Shown piece after piece: positions 22,881 through 33,712 of a stretch of DNA of 64,000 nt (positions within the stretch are counted from its first letter, which is position 1; the number at the start of each line of letters is the position of its first letter). The notes beneath the pieces were generated by a model, which was not told where the DNA came from, did no database searches, and saw only the letters and a list, made by a program, of their open reading frames with translations. The position numbers and the translations under genes are program-made. The stretch comes from Cricetomys ansorgei (Eukaryota > Chordata > Mammalia > Rodentia > Nesomyidae), in contig JAMJFZ010000881.1 in assembly GCA_026225945.1 (NCBI GenBank), positions 107,501 through 171,500 on the forward strand, given 5' to 3'.

Positions 22881-24186
22881 AACCGTAACAGAGGGCCGCC
22901 ATGCTGAGGCTCTGTCATTACAGTCCTCAAAGCCCCATCAGCAAGGCCTCGCTATGCCTGCACCCCGAGGACACGGGTGTTCAGTGTAGAACTCCTCCAG
23001 CAGCCCTTAGCTTTCCTTTCCGCGTCATCATGAAGGCGGCTCAGAGGGGGAGCAGATAGGACGGCTTGCGCTGCTCTCATTTATAAAAGCAACGGCACGC
23101 CTATAAACCTTGACATTTCGCTAATATTGGTAACAAATTGCACCCTGGAAGGCATTACCCACGTGACATCTGGGAGCTGCTGACTTAGCCTGGCTTCCTC
23201 TTGACATCACGGGTTAGCTTTTCCGGGAGGTTCTACTCAACCTACAATCCAGATTAGGTCACATAGAGTCTCTTACAGACTCCTTTCAGGCTGCGTGACA
23301 CCAGGGTTTGTAGTATACATGCTGGGAACTGCCAAGCAAAGGTGACGGCCCACTCACGGTTAATCTTGTGCTGTGTGCTCCTCAGACCTGTTTGAGAGGA
23401 GCACAGTCATTGCTTTACCTCTGCTTCCCTTGTTTTGGGGGGCCCGGATCTCTGCCTTTAAAAACTTGTCCGTTCTCAGTCGAGGTTGTGGGCCCAAGGC
23501 TCTGATTAACATCGTACAGAGCAAAGACAATTTTTGGAAGGATGTAAGGTGGTTGACAAGGTGGCCCATGTGAGATCCTGGCAGAACACCTCAGTGAGAC
23601 TGCATCTCATTTCTGTCCCACTCTTCACAAGCTCTGGCGGCCAGGCGGAGGGCACAGGCGAGGTCATGAACCCACTCACCGTCTAGAGGAGGGGGTGACG
23701 TCTGAGCAACGCTAATGGGGAAGTCCCTGCCGCTGTAGGACCTTGAGGACTGCAGGGACAGTGCTTCGCCATGGGGCTCCTCAGCCAGGGTTCCACCGCT
23801 ATTTAATTCCCACTGGTTCTGTGGGCACATTCATTATTTATTTAGATAATTCTGCAAAAGAAGACCAAGAGGAAAGCATTTGAGCAGCAAGCAACACAGC
23901 AGAACGTAACTGTGTAATCTCTAATATTTAGTGCAAGCTCCACACTTCTACCAGGTAAAGTAATAAAACTATAACTACGTGAAGCCAAAAAGCAGGCCCT
24001 CTCCAGGCCTGCAAGGAAGTACACCCCACGTCAACACAGTCCGGGCTTTACTGATTCCTATGCTCCACCCAGGTCTTGGCTAGAACAAAGTTCTTACTGC
24101 ATGAAGGGGCTGGGATGAAGGTCAGTCTAGGGCTTGACCACTTCACATCACATGACACATATATAGGGCACGCTATGTACTGATGG
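22881..24186. other. Intergenic DNA, no gene seen
   Basis: About 1.3 kb, no recognisable repeat or gene. Frames near 23360-23570 overlap on both strands and have no support. Confidence 0.4.
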
Positions 24187-24405
24187 GTGTGTATGCATGT
24201 GACTCCATGCGTGTACAGGTCAGAGGTCAGTCTCGGACATTGTTCCTCAAAGGCCTTCTACATTTGGGTGAGGTAGGGTCTCCACTTCACCGAGTAGGCT
24301 AGGCTAGCCGGACAGCAGGCTGGGAGAGTCCTGTGTTCTCTCTCTTCTCACTGCATTGCGATTACAGACATTTGCCACCGTGCCAGGCTTTTTACAGACC
24401 CTGAG
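24187..24405 (-). mobile_element. B4-like SINE, tRNA head missing
   Basis: Reverse-strand B4 order: 'caggtcagaggtcag', 'gtagggtctccacttca', 'aggctaggctagccgg', 'attacagacatttgccacc' and 'gtgccaggctttttac'. The element ends there without the tRNA-derived head. Confidence 0.65.
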
Positions 24406-24619
24406 AAGCAACTCTTCCCCTCATACTTGCTAAGCAAGCAGCCGGCTGACCAAGCTTTCTCTCCTGCCCAGCATGCGATCTTCTACATAGCTAATAACTA
24501 AAAGCATTTCTTTTCTTCATCGTGACTAAAAGATTAGTAAGATACCTTTTGCCAGCCTCAAATAATTCAATTTCTTAAGTTTTGGGTTCCACTTTTAAGG
24601 TTATGATAGTGTTTTACAA

Positions 24620-25130
24620 CATATACAGGCACATATGTATGCTCATGTGTGTGTATATATGTATGTGTGCATGTGTGTATGTATGCACATGTGTGCATAT
24701 TTAAGTATGTGTGTATATGTATGCACATATGCAAGCATATTTGTATGCATAGATGGATGTGTAAGTAGGTATACATATGTATATGCATGTATGTATGTAC
24801 ATGTATGTGTATATAAGTATGTCCACATGTGTATATGTATGCAAAAATGCATGTATATATATGAATGTATGGGTGTAAGTATGCATACACATGTATATGC
24901 ATGTATGTATGTATGCACATATGAATGCACGTATATATGTATACACAGATGGATGTGTTAAGTACATATACACATGTATGTGCATGTATGTACATGTGTG
25001 TATATTAGTATATAAGTATGTCCACATGTGTATATATGCATGTATGGATGTGTAAGTATGCATACATATGTGTATGCATTCATGTGTGTGCATATGAACA
25101 CATGTGTATATGTATGTGCATATACATAAG
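24620..25130. repeat. 500-bp imperfect (TGTA/TGCA)n satellite-like block
   Basis: The block is almost entirely alternating purine/pyrimidine (tatgtgtgcatgtatg words). A 'gatggatgtg' block recurs near 24752, 24949 and 25046, giving a loose ~100-200-bp higher order. The Tyr-Thr-His and Val-Cys-Met frames on both strands are artefacts. Confidence 0.93.
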
Positions 25131-25388
25131 GGAACATGAGTAAGAACCACACATCTGCACTCTCTTGCTCAGACCATCATCCCAGCCACTGGACGGAATG
25201 GCATCTGACCACGCTTGACCACCATCTTGATGTTCTAACCCAGTCTATTCTGTCTTGCAGCTTGGGAACCAGCCTGGCTGGAGTACAAGCTCCCCACGTG
25301 AATCCACGCTGGATCCTATGAAGAACCCGGGAGGCAGGTGGCCATGCACTCTCCAGTGCAGAGGCCCAGCCTCATACAGCAGGCAGAG
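25131..25388. other. Short non-repetitive stretch
   Basis: I see nothing identifiable in these 258 bases. Confidence 0.4.
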
Positions 25389-25702
25389 CTGGGCTGGGGA
25401 GACACCCCAGCCAGTCAGGCACTGCTGTGCAAACCCGAGGACATGGGCTTGATCCTCAGGACCCATATTGATTAATTGACTGGTTAATTTAAAAAGGCAA
25501 ATGGTACACACATATCATCCCAGTACTGGGCAGGCAGGTATGGGGTCCAGGCCTCACTGGGCAGCCAATCCAGCTAAAAATGGCCAGCTCCAGGCCAACG
25601 AGAGACTCTATTTCCAAAAAACACAAAACGTCAGGTGAAAGGACACCTGAGTTTGCCTTCTGGACCCCTGCACGTGAATATACAACCATACACACGTGGA
25701 AC
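25389..25702 (+). mobile_element. B4-like SINE
   Basis: tRNA-derived head 'gggctggggagacaccccag', 'gaggacatgggcttgatcct', then the B1-like part ('catcccagtactgggcaggc', 'ccaacgagagactctatttcc') and a 3' 'ggacccctgcacgtg' with a CA-like tail. Confidence 0.75.
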
Positions 25703-26052
25703 AGACTACAGCAAGACAGAGAAACAAAAGTTGTTAAAATCTACCAGATGTAATCGTGCAAGACACCATTCTCCTCTCCTCTGGTTCCCGGACGTCTGCA
25801 TCTTCCTCATGCAGAGGAGCAGAGAGGAGCCAGAATGTGTACCTACCGCTGATACACAGCGCCATCCAGGACAGGGCACCAAGACAGAGGCCACCACTCT
25901 ACAAGGACAGTAGTCTTCACTGTTTCAGCCCTCCGTACAGAAGAGGCTCAGCTCCTCACACTGAGGAAATAGCAACGCTGCGATCTTCCTAAGCACTGGC
26001 CCGCTGTCCTCACCATGCCGGGAAGCCAGGTGCTTCATCTCATCAATGGCTA

Positions 26053-26296
26053 CCTTAGATTTTGAGATAGGGTCTCTTACGGAATCCAGAGCTCATCCAC
26101 TCAGCAAGAATAGCTGCCCAGAGAGCTCTAGGCATCCCCCACCCCATCTCCACCTGCCCAGTGAGAGGGCTACACGCATGCACCACGCTAAGTATGCGCC
26201 ACCACACACAGTTCTTGCCCCTGCACGTGCTGGGCATCCAAACCCTGGTCCTCACGCTTGTGCAACAAGTACTTTACTGACTGAGCTCTCCCCCAA
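26053..26296 (-). mobile_element. B4-like SINE
   Basis: Reverse orientation: 'gagatagggtctcttac', 'gcatgcaccacgcta', 'gtgctgggcatccaaaccct', 'caagtactttactgactgag' at the tRNA-head end. Confidence 0.7.
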
Positions 26297-26398
26297 TCCC
26301 ACTTTATATATGAGGAAACAGGGATGAAATAACTTATCTCTGGTCGCACGGGGTCAGAGTGAGGATCTACAGCCACTGCCTGGCTCCAGAGCGCCTGT
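26297..26398 (-). mobile_element. MIR SINE fragment
   Basis: 'tatgaggaaacagggatgaa', 'ggtcgcacggggtcagagtg', 'ctggctccagagcgcctgtg' follow the reverse complement of the MIR consensus. Confidence 0.6.
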
Positions 26399-27050
26399 GA
26401 AACCCCCGGGCATCTCCTGGGTGGAGGTGTGTGACTCAGAGCAATCCCTGGGGCGCTGGGATTATGGAGACTGCCAACCCCCTCTGCGCTGGCTGCTGGG
26501 CCGACACTCGGAAGAGAACGCTAAGGGTCTGTCATCCGTGGGAATGAAAGGGCAAAGGCGCTTTACACAACCACCCAAAGTCCTAAGCACATCAAACTGC
26601 TTATCTTACAAAGAGGGAAATGTGAAATCTCATTAATCTTTCAGTAGCACAGATTTAGTAGCATAGATTTTTCACCAAATGGAAGTAAACAAAAACCACT
26701 GTGGCCCTCTTTCCCCGCCATAGCCTTAGAACGATGTGCAGACCCCTTAACCAGGCAGGCTCCGTGACGTGGCCTCTGTCTGCCTTCCAGATGCTTCCTT
26801 GGTCACTGAGGTCACGTTTTCAAGGCAGTTCTCATACCGAAGTCTGGCCGTCTCTTCCTCAGCTTCCGTGCACCAAGGGGACCCGCTGTCTGCCCCAAGA
26901 CGCCTTCCCTCCTGGCTGCTCTGGCCCCACACATTTGTATAAACTGCACTTTTTTGTTTTGTGTATTTTTATGCCTTGATATCACAGGCCTAGCCGTTCC
27001 AACAAGTGGCTGCTCCCCAGAGACAAGCAGAATATTGTGGAAACAGGTAC
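26399..27050. other. Non-repetitive intergenic stretch
   Basis: About 650 bases without a recognisable element or gene. Confidence 0.4.
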
Positions 27051-27116
27051 ACATTACCATGCCCATGTTGCCACGCCCACATTACCACGCCCACATTACC
27101 ACGCCCACATTACCAG
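27051..27116. repeat. 14-bp tandem array with CCACGCCCAC motifs
   Basis: Units 'acattaccacgccc' start at 27051, 27065, 27079, 27093 and 27107 (partial). Three units carry CCACGCCC and the first carries CCATGCCC. On the reverse strand this is GGGCGTGG, a KLF/SP-type site. Confidence 0.92.
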
Positions 27117-27194
27117 TGACCTTCACTTTGTTATTTCTGGTTCTGTCTATTTGCTGTTGGTTCTCTTTGTCTGGGCACTGGTTTGCTCTGGTTT

Positions 27195-27300
27195 GAGGCA
27201 GGTCGGCTACCATGGGTGTCCTTGAACTCCAGACCCTCTTGGGTCGCTCCTCTCAGTGCTAGTATTACAGTTTTGCTCTGAGCACCAACTGCCCTCTTTA
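27195..27300 (-). mobile_element. Old B1/PB1-like fragment
   Basis: 'gtgtccttgaactccagacc' and 'cagtgctagtattacag' fit the reverse complement of a diverged B1-type monomer. Confidence 0.4.
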
Positions 27301-28564
27301 CCAGCTTTTCTCTACTTGCCCTAGTCACCCCAAGATTGGGTACCAGACAACTAGGGACACCTGCCCAGGGCCTGCTCTAATGACTGAAACTGGCCAGTCA
27401 TAAGCCCCTTTATCCTACCCACCCAACCACAGGAAAGAAACTCTTGACTTATATTGTCCCTCCCAATGTCCGCCTGACCTGTCCTCATCTTTCTCCATGT
27501 TGCCTGCAGCACAGTGTGCGTGTATCTCTCGTCTTGGGATTTCTAAACACAGCGAGCTAGCTCTGAAGCTCCACCATCTTTGTGCCTCCATCTCAAACCT
27601 GTACTTTCAAACACGCATCGATCGGCTGTTCGTGTTTTGCGCTGTGGCCACAGCACAGACACTGCTGTTAGTAAGCTTCTGCACTGCACACCACGGCCCC
27701 CAGGGGGGTCTCTGACCACCGTCACTGGAGAGACTCGCACTTTGGTGTTATCTACATGGGACGCGTTGCCAGAGACACAACAGACCCTCAGTGAACACTC
27801 AGCAGCAATAACTGAAGAGCCGAATCTCCTCCCTAGCCGACTGGTCTTCTCACTTTTCACAGGCGTGCACCCCGGCGCTGTATTTACACACACAACATAA
27901 ATCTCGTACTCTGCGATGTGCACAGGTGAGACACCACCGACCACAGCAGCAACTGTCCACAGCGGAAATAAGTTTTACAGCTGCAAAGTGTTATTAGGTT
28001 CCAACGATTTGGCTGGAAGAAGTTGAGCAAAGTTACGGAATAGAGTTTTATTGCCTCAGTTTTATGGGCTTCATTCCAACCCCATGAATCGGAAGGTTCG
28101 TAAACTCTATTTGATAACTTACAAAAGGGGAGAAATGGCCTCCGTGTATTTGGGTCTTTGATGTGTAACAATGTGTAGACGGAGAGTCACCTGTAGTATT
28201 TGTTTCTGCTACCCTACCCTTAAGGAAGAGTGAGATCACAGAGGGCCTGTTGCTTGCTCGGGCCTGTGCCAGGTGTCAACTGACCTACTGAGTTAAGCCT
28301 CAGGACCTAGCAAGTCGGCAGGGAGTGCCGCCATGGCAGCCTGGTCCCTCAGGAGCACCCTGCTAGAAGAGATGTCTGCCTTTTCTCCTGATTGCAGAGA
28401 TCTGGATGTACACAGGAAGTTAGCCTAGAAGACAGAAACATCTCGAGGGTGCGTGGGCAAAGGCAGCAGTGCCCAGGCGACCTGTCATCTGCACTGCACA
28501 CAGTGGGACCAAGCACACGGGGGCTCCTGAAGATGCCCAGAGACGTGACTGAGAAGGAGGAGCC
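27301..28564. other. Intergenic DNA, no gene seen
   Basis: About 1.3 kb. Overlapping frames on both strands at 27543-27944 are open by chance as far as I can tell. No motif is recognised. Confidence 0.4.
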
Positions 28565-28680
28565 TGGTGTGAGTGACTGGTTTCCTCTTTGGTATCTCCA
28601 GCCCATCCTCGCAGGCTGTCTGATCAGTCCTTCATGGTCCAAGGATATTTGTTGAGTGAATGAGCAAATGAAGCAACATT
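28565..28680 (+). mobile_element. L2 LINE 3'-end fragment
   Basis: It ends with 'ggatatttgttgagtgaatg', the usual 3' end of L2. The upstream part is weakly matched. Confidence 0.45.
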
Positions 28681-29480
28681 TTCCAAACACGTTAAGTGGG
28701 TACATAAGTATAAACTTAAATGCGAAAACATCTGTCTGTACCAATGATGTACTTGTGATTATATCTCATAAAAACAGGCCCAACAAACGAGCCATCATGG
28801 CCGTGGTCTTGTCTGTCCATTGGGAGATCCACTGTTTCCTGGGTTATTTGTGGGCTGGCAGGAGGGGGCGTTCCTTCCCAAGTAGACAATAATACACCTG
28901 AAGCCCTACAAACAGAGCAGTACAGTGGCCAGGAGTGTTTGCTCTCTGCTCCTGCCTTAGGGACGACATGGTTTCTATGTTCTTCAGAGCTGGGCTTCTT
29001 CTTTCATTAACAAGGTGGCTTCGGGTTTTAATTTGAGTAACAAGCCTCTGGGAAAACTATTTTACAATGATAAGATTAATTGCAAAAGCTTTTAATGAAA
29101 GTTTATCTTGTGTCAAGATATGAACTCCGGCACGGCCGCATAAATTACACGTGGATCGTATGCTGTGCTGACCTGTGCCTCAGTCTCCTTGTATGTACTA
29201 AGGAGCTCATAGAAATATCTACTCGAAAGAGTTGTTATGAAGATGCATGTTTGGCTGAATGCAGGTTGAATTTCTCTTGAAGGTTCCTGTATTAAATACT
29301 TGGTTTCCAATAGGGTGTGTCAGAGATGGTCTAGCCCTTTAAGAACTAGGAATTGAAGAGCTGGAGAGAAGAAGGCTGAGAGGCTGAGAGCTCCTGCTGC
29401 TGTTGCAGATCCCCAGCTTCAGGGACCAGCAGAGACATCAGGTGGCTCACAGCTGCCTGTAAGTGTAGATGTAAGCACAG
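28681..29480. other. Intergenic DNA, no gene seen
   Basis: The 29000-29110 part is AT-rich with 'gataagattaattgcaaaag' and might be regulatory. No gene. A partial CTCF-like match (about 11 of 14 positions) lies near 28856-28870. Confidence 0.35.
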
Positions 29481-29499
29481 CTGTGATCGTTGATTTATT

Positions 29500-30010
29500 A
29501 ATTATTCTCGTGGTTCGTGACAGGGGACAGTTTACTCTTTGCGAATCCAATCCCCAGTCCTAGAAGGTTCTCAGCCTCCATACAATCTAATATTCAAACC
29601 TAAACCCAGAATGTTTCAGCCTCCAACTTACTGCTGGCTGAGCTCACTCTGACAAGCTGTCTTCTGAACTCCGAACTGTAAATCTTAAACTATCTGCTCC
29701 TGACTCTGCTTTCTCTCTTAGCTGATTCCGACTGGCTCTGCTTTCCTTCGCTTCTCCTAGTGAACTGAGCTGTCTGTGAGCTGACTGCACTCAAACTGCC
29801 TGGCTGAACTAACTCTCCACTCCTCTCTGCGCTCTACCTCTTGTCTGCTTCCTGCCTGCTTCTGCCTTGTTTCCACCTTGCTGCTTCTCTGAACTCTGTT
29901 TCCACACTCTGCTTCTGCTCCCTGCTTCTCTCCACTGAGCTGGGATTGAAGGCCTGTGCTACCACTTCCTTCTGAGTTGGAATTAAAGGCATGTACTACA
30001 TTGCCTTAAC
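29500..30010. repeat. CT-rich interspersed repeat ending in duplicated B1-like tail
   Basis: 29630-29930 is built from CTGAACT / CTGCTTC / CTGCCT words. It ends in two tandem ~36-bp segments that each resemble the reverse complement of a B1 head ('gctgggattgaaggcctgtg', 'ttggaattaaaggcatgta'). I recognise the texture of a rodent composite repeat but not its name. Confidence 0.55.
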
Positions 30011-30164
30011 CACAGAAATCCCTTTTACCCAGCATTAGCACAAAAGAGAGACAGGATTAGCCTGGCTAGCATTCTTTCTGAATTCCAGCTGGATCACACC
30101 GGCCTCTGAAGGTGATTCCTTGCTAGAGCAGCCATACTGTTGAATTAAAAGATTAAATACTCCT

Positions 30165-30243
30165 CTACAGGTAACTACAGCTCTAGGAGATCCAAATCCC
30201 TCTTCTGGAATCTGTGGGCACTTCATGAACACCACACACGCGT

Positions 30244-30279
<36 letters not shown>
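30165..30279 (+). mobile_element. B3-like SINE 3' half with (CA)17 tail
   Basis: 'ggtaactacagctctaggag', 'ccctcttctggaatctgtgg', then a CA run (30246-30279). The tRNA-derived head is missing. Confidence 0.65.
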
Positions 30280-30474
30280 CTTTTAAAGAGGTGCATTAAG
30301 ATCACTGGACACCCTGTCCTTGGAAGGGAATGTTGTAAATTTCCTCTCTCAAGAGCAAGTTATAATTAACACAGAGTCTGACTCCAGTCTCTCTAAAGAT
30401 TCCTCTTTGAGATAACTTCTCTTTCAGCCATCTGATGCTGTTTGCCTGCCACCTCAGGTTCTTAGAAATCCCAG
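30280..30474. other. Short unassigned stretch
   Basis: Possibly the 5' part of the LTR fragment that follows. Not identifiable on its own. Confidence 0.3.
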
Positions 30475-30586
30475 CCTAGCCTTGTCTTTGAAGCTTCAAA
30501 CCTGAGAACTAAATACACTTCTTTATTTTGTAAAGACAGCCTGCTTTGGGTATTTTGTTATAGTAACAAGTATTGATGAGTACAAC
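30475..30586 (+). mobile_element. MaLR-type LTR 3' end
   Basis: 'gagaactaaatacacttctt', then 'tgggtattttgttatagtaac', the typical 3' end of MaLR LTRs. Confidence 0.6.
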
Positions 30587-30757
30587 TAAATATATCAGGA
30601 ATTCTTCTTACATATTAGGTTCTCAATGTTATCCCACTTGGCTCTTAAAACTCCTTCTCTAAGGGAGGCAGTAGTCCCAACTCCTTTGCAGAGGTTACAC
30701 AAATGGATTGTACAAAGTTTTGGTGTCTTATTCAGGGTCCTAGTTTACAAGTGTATG

Positions 30758-30891
30758 CACATGTATTCATGCATGTACACATACACACACATACACACAC
30801 ACACACAAATAAGTATTTTAAAGTTCAAAAATGTTTAGATGAAAAAGTTATATTTGCTTATGGCATCATGGTATTGGCCCTTATTTGACTG
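30758..30891 (+). repeat. Copy 1 of a ~125-bp local duplication
   Basis: From 'cacatgtattcatgcatg' through a CA-rich run to 'cccttatttgactg'. The same sequence recurs at 31980-32103 in the same orientation. Outside the microsatellite the copies differ by one 4-bp indel and two substitutions over roughly 80 bp. Confidence 0.93.
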
Positions 30892-30996
30892 GGATTGGAT
30901 CACAGATCCAATTGATGGGGAAGCAGAGAATCAGAGGCTCCAGACATTAAAAAAAAAAGACATTGAGAAATTACTTACATGACACTGATCCTGGGA

Positions 30997-31222
30997 GTTG
31001 GGGAGGTGGCTGACTGGGTAACACGCTTGCTGTGCGAGCTGACAACCTGAGTTTGGATCCCCAGAATCTACATAAAACTGGCCATAGGACTACATGTCTC
31101 TATTCCCAACAGGCAGAGACAAGCAGATCTCTGAAGCTCACTGGCCAGCCAGCACAGCCGAATTGATGAGGTCAGTGATACACCCCACAGCTCCCCAAAA
31201 TGGATGAAAAACAGCCAAGATT

Positions 31223-31260
<38 letters not shown>

Positions 31261-31263
31261 ACT

Positions 31264-31304
<41 letters not shown>
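30997..31304 (+). mobile_element. B4-like SINE with (TC)n/(AC)n tail
   Basis: Head 'ggggaggtggctgactgggt', 'gagtttggatccccagaatc', middle 'aggcagagacaagcagatct', 'ctcactggccagccagcac'. It is followed by TC (31226-31258) and AC (31265-31304) runs. Confidence 0.75.
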
Positions 31305-31309
<5 letters not shown>

Positions 31310-31702
31310 CTACTAGCTTTTTTAGTTTTAACATTACACTGTTGTTTAAATAAAAACATCTATTTAAAGTAGAATGTGCAATATTTATAAACAAAAGTAG
31401 GATGTATGTAACTGATATGAATTATGGGAAGATGGGCAGGGGGATGCATATGGATCAGCCGCACCTTTTACACTGCCAGAAACACGGCACGGTGGTTGAG
31501 CTCAGTTTTTGCTCACATTAGAAGTCTAATAGGATTCCCTCCTGCAGCTGCTCCTCTTAGGTTACAAGCTATGTGAAAAAAACACAGCCAAGTCTCTGCT
31601 CCACACGGTGACCACACCCATGGTGGCCCGTTCCAGCCAGAGCGCAGGGGCCTACACAGCGGCCAGCTGTTACTCATCAGGGCTGGACCTTTAACTTCTA
31701 GA
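31305..31702. other. Non-repetitive intergenic stretch
   Basis: About 400 bases. Nothing identifiable. Confidence 0.4.
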
Positions 31703-31852
31703 CAAGGCCAAGCATGGGGGCACGTGTCTGTACCCCAGCACTGGGGAGTGGAGGCATGAATACTCAGGAGTTCCAGCTCATCCTCAGATACATGTATGTT
31801 CAAGAACAGGCAGGAAATATGAGATTCTGACTCAAAAAACTTAAAAAGAGGC
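31703..31852 (+). mobile_element. B1 SINE
   Basis: 'agcatgggggcacgtgtctg', 'cccagcactggggagtggag', and an end of 'ctgactcaaaaaac'. Confidence 0.7.
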
Positions 31853-32026
31853 CCAGTAAGATGGCTTAGCAAATAAGGTCACTTGCCACCAGTCCACAAC
31901 CTGAGTTCAATCCCAGGGACCCACATGGTAGAAGGAAAAGAACCAAATCCCACAAGTTGTCCTCTGACTTCCATAGGAACACATGTATTCATGCATGTAC
32001 ACACACACACACACACACACACAAAT
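31853..32026 (+). mobile_element. tRNA-headed rodent SINE with CA tail
   Basis: Head 'ggcccagtaagatggcttag', 'gagttcaatcccagggaccc', 'aagttgtcctctgacttcc', then CA. It abuts the preceding B1 and supplies the left end of duplication copy 2. Confidence 0.75.
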
Positions 32027-32103
32027 ATTTTAAAGTTCAAAAATGTTTTGATGAAAAAGTTGTATTTGCTTATGGCATCATGGTATTGGCCCTTATTTGA
32101 CTG
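31980..32103 (+). repeat. Copy 2 of a ~125-bp local duplication
   Basis: Partner of 30758-30891. It starts inside the SINE tail and runs about 80 bp into unique-looking flank, ending 'cccttatttgactg'. The next bases differ between copies. Confidence 0.93.
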
Positions 32104-32120
32104 TATTTTATTTTCAAATG

Positions 32121-32157
32121 CGTGTGTGTGTGTGCGTGCACGTGTGCGTGTGTGTGT
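32121..32157. repeat. (TG)n/(CG)-containing microsatellite
   Basis: GT-rich run with interspersed CG steps ('gcgtgcacgtgtgcgtg'). Confidence 0.85.
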
Positions 32158-32554
32158 TGTACAGAAATCAATTATTAAAGCTCAAACCTCTTGTATTGAA
32201 TTTTCATGTTTTTCCTTCGTGCAATTATAGTTACAGAATTTAACTAAGTCTCTTCCCCTCCCTCTCATTTCCCCTGTCTCTATCTGTGTAATATTCTACT
32301 CGAATCATAATAGAACTGAAAATGTACAGTGTTCAGTGGTCCTGTGCTTCATGCTATACTAGCTAAGGAGACTTCAAGTTGCTTCCTGTAGTGAAATAGA
32401 TGCTTCCTTTTCATGCATTCACAAACACTTCTCATGTTCTGGGTGCACGGAGTTTGGACGCCTCCAGCAAGTTAGCCGTGCCACCTTGCGGGGCTGTGTC
32501 TTGGTTCAGGAGTCCTCAAGAGGAAGACAGGAGAGCTGAGCTCAAGTCATGTCA

Positions 32555-32685
32555 CAACTAGCTGGCTGTGAGACTTGGGACAAGGTGCTTGACTCTCCTA
32601 GTCCTGATCTTAGAAGTTAGTGGTAACTTCTTTCACAGTACAACAGTAAGTACATTCTATTTGCTAAGCGCCGGGAACAAATGTA
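32555..32685 (+). mobile_element. MIR SINE fragment
   Basis: 'aactagctggctgtgagact', 'gggacaaggtgcttgactct', and further on 'gctaagcgccggg'. This is forward MIR order. Confidence 0.6.
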
Positions 32686-32741
32686 AACAACACAAAGCTT
32701 CTAAATTCAACTGTTCACAATGGAGACCAGTAGACAGACAT

Positions 32742-32916
32742 AAATTTTTGTTTTGTTTTGTTTTTCGAGACGGGGTTTCTCGGTTGTAACTCTGGCTGTC
32801 CTGGAACTCACTCTGTAGACCAGGCTGGCCTTGAACTCATAGAGATCTGCCTACCTCTGCTGCTTTAATCCTGAGTGCTGGATTAAAGGTGTGTGCCACC
32901 ACTGCCCAGCTACAGG
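32742..32916 (-). mobile_element. Young B1 SINE with 10-bp target duplication
   Basis: Reverse B1 with a T-rich end (complement of its A tail), 'cgagacggggtttctcggtt', 'ggctgtcctggaactcactc', 'gtagaccaggctggccttga' and 'gtgtgtgccaccactgccc'. AGACAGACAT flanks it on both sides (32732-32741 and 32917-32926), a direct target-site duplication. Confidence 0.93.
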
Positions 32917-32926
32917 AGACAGACAT

Positions 32927-33513
32927 TTAAACACATGAGCAGGAAGAAAGGAAGGACCTGGAGAAGGGTTTCTGTTTGAACAAGTATCCAGGGAGTCAGA
33001 ACTGACCAAGAATGAGAGCTGCCTAATGTCAAGTCCATCCTTCTGCCCCAAGAGGACAGTGGGAAGTTCAAAGACAGGCAGAATCGAATGCTCTGAAGCT
33101 CTGAGGAGTAATCGTCATGAACAGTTGCTGTCACTCCGCCCATGTCCCCATGCCTTTGCCACTTCAGTGAAAGCCAAAGACTTAGCCTCCAGCACCTGTG
33201 TATCTGGTGGAGGGGTTCTCTCCTTGCCTGGCTCACCACCTGGCTATGCATGCCACCACTTCATACCAGAACAGCCCTCAGCCAAACACACCTAAGCTCT
33301 TTCCCAGGAGAGTAGCTGAGACCCAGGTATTACACCTGCTGCCGAAATTGCCCGGGAGAGCAGAGCTCCCTCTGCTTACAGCAGTAACTTGCCTGATCAC
33401 CAGGTACTGGCCACCCTCCATGCCAAGACTACTCCCCACCAAACGCACACGTGCCCACAGGTCCTTACCCAGGCTGTGCTTCTGAGAGGACTCACATGAG
33501 ACAAGGTGTCAGC

Positions 33514-33519
<6 letters not shown>
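32927..33519. other. Non-repetitive intergenic stretch
   Basis: About 590 bases. No gene or repeat recognised. Confidence 0.4.

Positions 33520-33560
<41 letters not shown>
33520..33560. repeat. (AC)20 microsatellite
   Basis: Uninterrupted AC run, then a short TATACATA stretch. Confidence 0.97.
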
Positions 33561-33566
<6 letters not shown>

Positions 33567-33712
33567 TATATACATATTCACATATCATTCTGAAATGCAT
33601 CTGGGAAGCTACACATCAAAAAGCAATGTTTTATATTTTTTAATCTGCTTAGGAAGGTTAGAGTTTGATCCACTCTAGTTATAATCTAACCATTGTAACT
33701 GTGTTTGCCTAA

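Noticed and set aside
28856..28870. Third CTCF-like site
   Set aside because: About 11 of 14 core positions match, which is too weak beside the two better sites.
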